A stretch of DNA of 64,000 nucleotides from Phocaeicola faecium (GTDB taxonomy: Bacteria; Bacteroidota; Bacteroidia; Bacteroidales; Bacteroidaceae). Below, piece by piece: positions 58,158 to 64,000 of this stretch. Each line of letters starts with the position of its first letter. The first letter of the stretch is position 1. Position numbers and translations under genes: made by a program. The notes under the pieces are model-generated. The model searched no databases and was not told the DNA's origin. It was given only the letters and a program-made list of their open reading frames with translations. The DNA is taken from positions 124,001 through 188,000 of the forward strand of contig NZ_JACSPQ010000002.1 of assembly GCF_014837055.1 (NCBI RefSeq), given 5' to 3'.

Positions 58158-58255
58158 GACTGAAAAACGCAAGCGGTAGCGTAAGGTAACGCATACGGTA
58201 AGACTTGTTATTTCTACCGCTAATGTTGCCTTACGCTACCGCTTGTGTTTCGGAG
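58158..58255. terminator. Long palindrome between converging genes, related to the CATGCGG repeat
   Basis: GAAAAACGCAAGCGGTAGCG and following bases (58162-58190) pair with the complement at 58225-58251 with two or three mismatches, giving a stem of about 26 bp. Inside is CGCATACGGTAAGAC and TTTCTACCGC. The order of motifs (AAACGC, TAGCG, GCATACGG, TTTCTACC) is like the 96-bp repeats, but here the two ends are fully complementary. It probably terminates both genes. Confidence 0.6.
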
Positions 58256-58267
58256 GGAAAAACGGCG

Positions 58268-59014
58268 TCAGTCTATGCGCAGTGCATCAATCGTGTTACG
58301 CACACGGCGTGAGGTAGTTACAGGGTGCATGTACTCGTCGGCATCCGTGCCGCCCATCGAAAGCGCCGGGTTGCGCACCTTCATGAGGCTTTCTTTGTTT
58401 TCGCGTGCCGAGAAATGAAATTCGGAGGCTTGCGTGCGTTTGGCAAGTTCGGCGATGTTCGACTCATTGACACCGCATCCCGGCATGATGATGATTCTGC
58501 CGTCTGCCTGTTTTACCAATTCGGCAAGCAGGCCGGCACCTTGCAGGGCAGTAGGTTGCTGTCCGGAAGTCAGGATACGGTTCACACCCAAGTCGATTAG
58601 CTGTTCAAGCGTCTGTTTCGGGTCTTTTACGTAATCAAACGCGCGGTGGAAAGTGACCGACATTCCTTCCGAAGCCTTCATCAGGCGTTTCATGGCAGGC
58701 ATATCCAATTCGCCTTCCGGAGTAAGGCAGCCAAACACTACGCCGTCGGCTCCTGCCTCACGCGCTGCGCGGATGTCTTCTTCCATGATATCCAGTTCCA
58801 GCGGCGTGTAAAGAAAATCGCCTCCCCGCGGGCGGATGATAACATGTAAACGGATGTCGATAAGTTTGCGGGCAAGTTTGATTTCTCCCAACGAGGGGGT
58901 AGTCCCGCCTTCGGGCATTGACGCACATAATTCTACGCGGTGTGCCCCGCCTTCTTGAGCGGCGATGCAGCTTTCTGCCGAGTTTGCACAGATTTCAAAC
59001 GTGTAATTCTTCAT
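58268..59014 (-). CDS. cutC: CutC family protein
   Basis: A 248-residue TIM-barrel protein of the CutC copper homeostasis family: FEICANSAESCIAAQEGGAHRVELC, EGGTTPSLGEI, VIIRPRGGDFLYT, DGVVFGCLTPEG and FHRAFDYVKDP are typical. Its link to copper is disputed and the reaction is unknown. The start at 59014 (MKNYTFE) is the usual family start; the upstream extension reads through the tRNA-Arg terminator and gene. Confidence 0.93.
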   Translation of the reverse strand: MKNYTFEICANSAESCIAAQEGGAHRVELCASMPEGGTTPSLGEIKLARKLIDIRLHVIIRPRGGDFLYTPLELDIMEEDIRAAREAGADGVVFGCLTPEGELDMPAMKRLMKASEGMSVTFHRAFDYVKDPKQTLEQLIDLGVNRILTSGQQPTALQGAGLLAELVKQADGRIIIMPGCGVNESNIAELAKRTQASEFHFSARENKESLMKVRNPALSMGGTDADEYMHPVTTSRRVRNTIDALRID

Positions 59015-59036
59015 GATAACTATGTATAAAATAAAA

Positions 59037-59090
59037 CACGGATTGCGCGTAGGCACGGAATCGTTGTCCGTGTAATCCGCGCAATCCGTG
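59037..59090 (-). terminator. Terminator of tRNA-Arg
   Basis: CACGGATTGCGCG (59037-59049) pairs perfectly with CGCGCAATCCGTG (59078-59090), with a small inner stem (CACGGA / TCCGTG). On the minus strand it is followed by TTTTATTTTATAC. Confidence 0.75.
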
Positions 59091-59112
59091 CGAAAAAATG
59101 AAAATAAGTAAG

Positions 59113-59184
59113 TACACCCGTGGGGAGTCGAACCCCAATCGATGGAACCGGAATCCATTATTCTATCCATTGAACTACGGGTGC
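59113..59184 (-). tRNA. tRNA-Arg (anticodon CCG)
   Basis: Minus strand starts GCACCCGTAGTTCAATGGAT. Acceptor GCACCCG pairs with CGGGTGT, the anticodon stem-loop ATGGATTCCGGTTCCAT gives CCG, and the T arm contains GGTTCGACTCC. CCA is not encoded. Confidence 0.9.
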
Positions 59185-59351
59185 AATTTTGAATTTGCTG
59201 GGCAAAAGTACAATTTATTAGTGTTTCTTCCTAATATTTCGCTTATTTTTTTCTGTTCTTTATTGAGCGGGCAACAGAAAAAGGTTGGTTACAAAATTTT
59301 ATGTATAGTGAAGCATGGATATACATTTTGATTAGTTTTCTGTAAAATATA

Positions 59352-59381
59352 TTGCAATTTTGTAAAATATATCTATCTTTG
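59352..59381 (+). promoter_or_regulatory. Promoter of asnA
   Basis: TTG (59352-59354), a 19-nt spacer and -7 box TATCTTTG (59374-59381). The start near 59388 agrees with the ATG at 59412 rather than the in-frame codon at 59352. Confidence 0.6.
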
Positions 59382-59411
59382 CCAAACATTATAATTAATA
59401 AACAAACTGAT

Positions 59412-60452
59412 ATGAGTTACCTTATAAAGCCTGTAAATTATCATCCTTTGCTCGATATGAAACAAACCGAGCTGGGCATTAAACAGATAAAAGAGTTTTT
59501 TCAGCAAAACCTTTCGTCGGAATTACGCTTGCGCCGGGTTACCGCTCCGCTGTTCGTATTGAAGGGAATGGGTATAAACGATGACTTGAGTGGAACAGAG
59601 CGTCCGGTTACTTTCCCTATCAAAGACTTGGGCGACCGTCAGGCGGAAGTGGTTCATTCGCTTGCCAAATGGAAGCGGGTTACGCTGGCAGATTATCACA
59701 TTGAGCCGGGGTATGGCATTTATACAGACATGAACGCTATCCGTGCGGATGAAGAGTTGGGCAACCTGCATTCGCTCTATGTCGACCAATGGGACTGGGA
59801 GCGTGTTATTACGCCGGAGCAACGTAGCATTGATTTCTTGAAAAATATCGTTACGCGCATTTATTCTGCCATGCGTCGCACGGAGTACATGATTTGTGAA
59901 ATGTATCCGCAAATCAAATCGTTTCTTGCGCATGACATTCATTTTATCCATGCCGAAGAGTTGCTTCGGATGTATCCCGATAAGACACCGAAAGAACGTG
60001 AAAACTTAATTACGGAACGCTACGGCAGTGTGTTTATCATCGGTATCGGATGTAAGTTGAGCGACGGAAAGCCTCACGACTTGCGTGCCCCGGATTATGA
60101 TGACTATACGACAGTTGACCCGAAAACAGGATTGCCCGGATTGAATGGCGACCTTTTGGTATGGAACGATGTGTTGGGGCGTGCGCTTGAATTGTCATCG
60201 ATGGGTATCCGTGTGGATAAGGCGGCACTGCTGAAACAGTTGGAGCTGTCGGGCAAAGAAGAACGTTTGAAACTGTACTTCCATAAACGCTTGATGGAAG
60301 GTTCGCTTCCGCTCAGCATCGGTGGCGGTATCGGTCAGTCACGCTTGTGTATGCTTTATTTGAAGAAAGCGCATATCGGAGAAATTCAAGCTAGTATTTG
60401 GCCGGAAGACATGCGTGAAGAATGCGCCAAATTAGAGATGCAGTTAATTTGA
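59412..60452 (+). CDS. asnA: Aspartate-ammonia ligase (asparagine synthetase A)
   Basis: A 346-residue enzyme of the class II aminoacyl-tRNA synthetase-like AsnA family, making asparagine from aspartate, ammonia and ATP. Conserved segments include IKQIKEFFQQNLSSELRLRRVTAPL, ERPVTFPIKDL, AKWKRVTLADY, YTDMNAIRADEE, YVDQWDWERVI and GGGIGQSRLCMLYL. Slightly longer than the 330-residue E. coli enzyme, as usual for Bacteroidetes. Start chosen from the promoter position. Confidence 0.95.
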   Translation: MSYLIKPVNYHPLLDMKQTELGIKQIKEFFQQNLSSELRLRRVTAPLFVLKGMGINDDLSGTERPVTFPIKDLGDRQAEVVHSLAKWKRVTLADYHIEPGYGIYTDMNAIRADEELGNLHSLYVDQWDWERVITPEQRSIDFLKNIVTRIYSAMRRTEYMICEMYPQIKSFLAHDIHFIHAEELLRMYPDKTPKERENLITERYGSVFIIGIGCKLSDGKPHDLRAPDYDDYTTVDPKTGLPGLNGDLLVWNDVLGRALELSSMGIRVDKAALLKQLELSGKEERLKLYFHKRLMEGSLPLSIGGGIGQSRLCMLYLKKAHIGEIQASIWPEDMREECAKLEMQLI

Positions 60453-60465
60453 TGGCGCATAGGTA

Positions 60466-60524
60466 AAAACGGCGAATGGGAAATCGGAGACACGTGTTTG
60501 ACTCGATTTCCCATTCGCCGTTTT
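60466..60524. terminator. Bidirectional terminator between asnA and lptD
   Basis: A perfect 21-bp stem, beginning AAAACGGCGAATGGGAAATC (60466-60485) and closing with the complement at 60504-60524, flanked by A and T runs on both strands. Confidence 0.85.
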
Positions 60525-60536
60525 ATTGTATGATGA

Positions 60537-63296
60537 TTAGTACCATGTCACTGCACTACCCGTATTGCTTCGTTGGTCCCACTTCAGGGCATCGGTCAGC
60601 ATACTTGAGTTGGCGCGGATAGAGAAGTTGTAAGAGGTAAACGGACCGAACACCAAACCGCAACTCATGTTAAAACAGTGGAGGTCGCGGGTAATGTTAA
60701 GGGTTGTCATTGACATTTCTTTCGAGGTAAAGTCATATCCCGTAGAGTAATTCATATTCCAGCGGCTTCCTATCTTGAAGTTACCCGAAACGTTGAGCGA
60801 GTGAGTGAGCGAATACGGGTAACGCATCTTCTTGATATTGAATTTCTCCCGGTCGCGGTTTTCGCGGATGCTGTAACTGTAACTCAAACTGATGCTCCAC
60901 GGAAACTTGAAAGCCAAATAGCCGTCGGTATCGACAGAAGCCTTTTCGGTTTTACGCATGTTTCCTTTGTTTGTTTCTTCTTCAGTATTTTCCTCGTCTG
61001 TTTCTTCTTCGGTATTCTCTTTATCGGTGTCTGTTTTTTCTTCGGTTTTATCTTTTTTGCCGAACAGTTTCTTAAACGTATCGTTATTCAGTGTATATGA
61101 GAACGAACCGCTATATCCCTGAAAACGTCCGAAGCGTCCGTACGACCATTCCGTGCGGTCGCCTTCCACGATGTTTCCGTCTTCGTCAAACTGATAAGCA
61201 TACGTAGCAAACGATGCGTTCATGTTAAACGTATAGCTCTTTGTCAGCTTCAGGCGGAGGTTCATGCTCAAGTCACTCCACCGCTTGTTGGCTACGTCGT
61301 AAGAAAGCGTTGCGCCTAATTGGTCAATCAAACTTATTTTCTTGTATCCCGTAGAGTCTTTATCAGATTTCATCTTCATCTCGATGTTGTTGTCAACCGA
61401 GAAGTTGATGCTCTGCGAAGATCCTTTTGTGGAAGGATATCCGTATACAGCCCCCTCGTAAGGAGAATACTCCACGGTGCGCACTTCGCCGTCTTCATCG
61501 GTATATGTGTACGTGTCGAAATAGCCGTAACGCTTCTTGCTGAAGTCGGGAGTATACGTATAGCTGATGGTAGGCGTAAATACGTGACGTATCTGAAGCT
61601 CTTTGCTCTTCATGAACAGCGGTTTATACATACCGTAAAGTTTCGTGTTCATCTGGAGCGAGAGATTGTAGTCGTACACGCGGTTAAACCCGTTGATGGT
61701 ATCACGGCGTACATGGTCGCTCGATGTGGGGCTTGGGTCATAACTTTGTTTTACCTTACGCAAGTACCACCGTTCGGTGTAGTTGAACGAAGGAACTACA
61801 TTGATATACTTAAACAGGTTGAACGTAGCAGAGACGGGTATTTTATGCTGCATACCATTTTCCCATTGCGTAAGAGGGGTCTTAAACAAGAGGTTATCTT
61901 TCGTGTTAATCGAGTTGGTCATCGTACCGGTATACTGGAACGAAATCTTTTCATACCAACGTTCGTCGCCTACCGCCTTTTTACGTTTGAACGGATAAAT
62001 ACGGTTTAACGAAATGTTTACGTCCGGCAAAGTCATGTTGATAGAGGAGTCTCTGGTATTCTGAGTAATGTTAAATGTTCCTGAAATATTCAAACCTATT
62101 TCCGGAAAAGTACGCGAATAACTTACACTGGATGCTTTAGTGTTTTGTGAATATGCCTGCGGATTATACAATGTACTCAAACTTGAACGGTCATAACTGC
62201 TGGTAGCAAAATTGACACTTGCCGAGAATGAGCTGTTCGGATTGGCTTTGGCATCCTGACGGTGGCTCCACTGAATGCGGAAGTCTTTCGATACTGAATA
62301 GTCGGGCATACCCTTTTCACCGGTTTTGGTTACCAGATAGCTGGCATTGAATGATCCGCTGAACTTATAACGCTTGTTGTAATTCGAAGCAGCTGAGAGT
62401 CCCCACGACCCTTTGGTAAAGATTTCTCCCAATACCTTTAAGTCCATCTGGTCGCTAATGGCAAAATAATATCCTCCGTCGCGCAGGTAAAATCCTCGGT
62501 TCATTTCATCTCCGTACGTAGGCATAATGAATCCTGAAGAATAACTGCTGTTGAACGGGAAGAAACCAAACGGGACGGCGATGGGCAGTGGAACATCTTC
62601 TACTACTAACTGCGCCGGGCCGAAAACCACGTTTTTCTTTGGGCGTACTTTCGCCATGGCGAGTTTCAGGTAGAAGTGAGGATGGTCATGGTTATCGCAG
62701 GTGGTATATTTTCCGTGACGCATGTAGATTTCATCATCTGCACCTTTTTTACCTTCCTCACTGGTAACATATCCTTCGCCCTGCTGTGTTACAATGTTGT
62801 TGATAAATCCTTTTTTGGTTTTGAAGTTGTAACGCATGATTTTCGATTCGTAAGGCGTTTCGCCATCTTTGAAAATCGGCAATCCTGTTTCTACACCGGC
62901 AGTGTCTGCCACGCCTCGGGCATATACCGTACTGCTATCCATATTCATAGATATGATAGCCGAAGTAAGTTCGATATTTTGGTATGTTACTTTTCCCTCA
63001 CCATACAGATGGGCATATCCTTCTTTTGTGAATACGATGGAGTCGGCAGCTTCGTATACTACCGGCGCGTCGAGCGGTTCTTTCTTTTCATTGTCCGTAG
63101 AGTCTAAAGCCAGCGAGTCGAGCATCAGCGAGTCTGACACAAGCGAATCTCTCTGTAAGGAGTCGGTGGCAACCACTTTGTTTTGTCGTGCCCTCTTTCC
63201 CCTTACACGCTGGGCTTCGGCGTAGAACGAAAAGAAAAAGCCCACGAAAAATAAGGATATCAGAATGTATGTAGTTCTTCTAAATGATGTCATCAC
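60537..63296 (-). CDS. lptD: LptD-like outer-membrane LPS assembly protein
   Basis: A 919-residue outer-membrane protein. After a signal peptide (about 1-28) and a Ser/Asp/Leu-rich stretch (DSLQRDSLVSDSLMLDSLALD), residues about 80-210 form an OstA-like jelly roll (GYAHLYGEGKVTYQNIELTSA). The rest is a large beta-barrel (many alternating aromatic strands such as SFSASVNFATSSYDRSSL). It is the Bacteroidetes counterpart of LptD, which inserts lipopolysaccharide in the outer membrane. An acidic insert of repeated EENTEEET-like units (about 760-800) lies between barrel strands. A -7 box TACTTTTG (complement of 63323-63330) lies about 27 bp upstream. Confidence 0.82.
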   Translation of the reverse strand: MMTSFRRTTYILISLFFVGFFFSFYAEAQRVRGKRARQNKVVATDSLQRDSLVSDSLMLDSLALDSTDNEKKEPLDAPVVYEAADSIVFTKEGYAHLYGEGKVTYQNIELTSAIISMNMDSSTVYARGVADTAGVETGLPIFKDGETPYESKIMRYNFKTKKGFINNIVTQQGEGYVTSEEGKKGADDEIYMRHGKYTTCDNHDHPHFYLKLAMAKVRPKKNVVFGPAQLVVEDVPLPIAVPFGFFPFNSSYSSGFIMPTYGDEMNRGFYLRDGGYYFAISDQMDLKVLGEIFTKGSWGLSAASNYNKRYKFSGSFNASYLVTKTGEKGMPDYSVSKDFRIQWSHRQDAKANPNSSFSASVNFATSSYDRSSLSTLYNPQAYSQNTKASSVSYSRTFPEIGLNISGTFNITQNTRDSSINMTLPDVNISLNRIYPFKRKKAVGDERWYEKISFQYTGTMTNSINTKDNLLFKTPLTQWENGMQHKIPVSATFNLFKYINVVPSFNYTERWYLRKVKQSYDPSPTSSDHVRRDTINGFNRVYDYNLSLQMNTKLYGMYKPLFMKSKELQIRHVFTPTISYTYTPDFSKKRYGYFDTYTYTDEDGEVRTVEYSPYEGAVYGYPSTKGSSQSINFSVDNNIEMKMKSDKDSTGYKKISLIDQLGATLSYDVANKRWSDLSMNLRLKLTKSYTFNMNASFATYAYQFDEDGNIVEGDRTEWSYGRFGRFQGYSGSFSYTLNNDTFKKLFGKKDKTEEKTDTDKENTEEETDEENTEEETNKGNMRKTEKASVDTDGYLAFKFPWSISLSYSYSIRENRDREKFNIKKMRYPYSLTHSLNVSGNFKIGSRWNMNYSTGYDFTSKEMSMTTLNITRDLHCFNMSCGLVFGPFTSYNFSIRANSSMLTDALKWDQRSNTGSAVTWY

Positions 63297-63322
63297 TAAT
63301 TATTTACAGAACATAATGCCTG

Positions 63323-63330
63323 CAAAAGTA
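63323..63330 (-). promoter_or_regulatory. -7 box of lptD
   Basis: Minus-strand TACTTTTG, exact match to TAnnTTTG. Predicted start near 63316, about 20 nt before the ATG at 63296. Confidence 0.4.
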
Positions 63331-63385
63331 AGCATTCTGCCCCAAATAAAAGCGAAAGCTCCGGTTTTTAATGTATTTTTTTATT

Positions 63386-63922
63386 CTATAAGAACAACTT
63401 ACACCATGTATCGAAGCGTATCACCCCTTCTTCGCCATGTTTTTCGATGCTTTTGCGTGCCTTTTCGATGCTTTTTTCACGGTCAAGGTGCGTTTTCGAG
63501 AAAAACTTGTCGGCGAAGCAGATAATCTGTTCTTCCAAGCTGAGCGGAATCATTTCGCGGTGAGGAATGGGAAGATTTTGTTCTTCAATACGTTGTAGTG
63601 AAATACCTGCGCCCGTATGTCGTTCGCAAACCAAAGCGTGGCGCGGATATCCTTCGGCTTTCAGGAGTTCTGAACCTAAATAGCCGTGACAGATGTAAGG
63701 GTGTGTACCGAAGCAGTATATTTCTTTCGCGTCGGTCTGGAAGATTCCGATGTCGTGCAGCATGGCAGCTTCTTCGATAAACTGCAAGTCCAGCTCCAGT
63801 TCGGGATGCCTGCGAGCCATATCCAGTGCCTTATCGGTTACCGAGCGGCTATGAGTAATCAGAATATGCTTTAGTTCGCTGTCTTCCGGGTAATATTTGT
63901 TTATCAAGTCAATCGGATTCAT
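63386..63922 (-). CDS. HD-domain phosphohydrolase
   Basis: A 178-residue cytoplasmic protein with a full HD motif: ITHSRSVTDKALDMA (first His), AAMLHDIGI (HD pair) and CFADKFFSKT (last Asp). It resembles the small HD/HDIG proteins that hydrolyse nucleotides or related phosphates. Substrate unknown. A -7 box TACCTTTG (complement of 63949-63956) precedes it. Family length fits. Confidence 0.85.
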   Translation of the reverse strand: MNPIDLINKYYPEDSELKHILITHSRSVTDKALDMARRHPELELDLQFIEEAAMLHDIGIFQTDAKEIYCFGTHPYICHGYLGSELLKAEGYPRHALVCERHTGAGISLQRIEEQNLPIPHREMIPLSLEEQIICFADKFFSKTHLDREKSIEKARKSIEKHGEEGVIRFDTWCKLFL

Positions 63923-63948
63923 GGTTTTTACTTTTGGTATTTTGTTGG

Positions 63949-63956
63949 CAAAGGTA
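63949..63956 (-). promoter_or_regulatory. -7 box of the HD-domain gene
   Basis: Minus-strand TACCTTTG, exact match; predicted start near 63943, about 20 nt before the ATG at 63922. Confidence 0.45.
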
Positions 63957-64000
63957 ATGTTTTAATTGATTCCGTTGCCATACAATCTTTTTTTCGTTAC

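Larger units (their letters stand above)
59015..59411. other. Intergenic region with tRNA-Arg and asnA promoter
   Basis: This 397-bp gap holds the tRNA-Arg terminator (59037-59090), tRNA-Arg (59113-59184) and the asnA promoter (59352-59381). The stretch 59185-59350 is AT-rich with nothing recognised. Confidence 0.55.

Noticed and set aside
57363..58172. 269-codon minus-strand ORF opposite the acyltransferase
   Set aside because: The plus-strand frame has clear hexapeptide repeats and a promoter; the minus frame has neither.
59015..59170. N-terminal extension of cutC
   Set aside because: It would translate through the tRNA-Arg terminator and part of the tRNA itself; the family begins at MKNYTFE.

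Overview
The window reads as a chromosomal segment of a gut Bacteroidales bacterium (Bacteroides/Phocaeicola type). Supporting signs are two SusC/SusD pairs, abundant exported lipoproteins and glycosidases, GldH, a Bacteroidetes-type RicT and LptD, an almost complete absence of Shine-Dalgarno sequences, and repeated promoters of the Bacteroides form (TTG-like -33 box, about 19-21 nt spacer, TAnnTTTG -7 box). No rRNA, CRISPR array, phage or complete insertion sequence is visible.

Layout. (1) 1-7184: the 3' part of a GH2 beta-galactosidase, convergent with a 1399-residue double acyl-CoA dehydratase activase/HgdB-like protein. (2) 7776-18458: a glycan locus with SusC, SusD, a small lipoprotein and a separately promoted operon of GH29 alpha-fucosidase, a CBM9/GHL10 protein and a PNGase F-like amidase. 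This suggests fucosylated N-glycoprotein use. (3) 19100-23228: a lipidated TPR/transmembrane/HTH regulator, two small membrane proteins and a DMT-family exporter. (4) 23486-40378: a sialic acid locus with SusC/SusD, two SGNH esterases (one a two-domain sialate O-acetylesterase), GH33 sialidase, YhcH protein, MFS transporter, AGE-family epimerase, sialate lyase, kelch mutarotase and a divergent ROK regulator. Together these release, de-acetylate, import and convert sialic acid to GlcNAc. (5) 40381-42655: three flavodoxin-fold genes, one truncated and two apparently exported. (6) 42981-52796: an AT-rich, tightly packed operon of eight genes built around a tubulin-superfamily protein with a C-terminal GYF_2 domain, plus a zinc-ribbon/TM/MORN protein and five secreted proteins of unknown function. 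This is the best candidate for an undescribed system. (7) 52989-63922: housekeeping genes: tRNA-Lys, metF-holB-ricT-gldH, a hexapeptide acyltransferase, cutC, tRNA-Arg, asnA, lptD and an HD-domain protein.

Two unannotated intergenic repeat families run through the window. One is a roughly 96-bp element with a CATGCGG core (five clear copies plus one diverged palindromic relative). The other is a MITE-like family with AAGAGCCTGTTT tips (five elements plus fragments); in two places it supplies the stop codon of a gene. All functional calls come from reading translations and motifs by eye; no database search was run.
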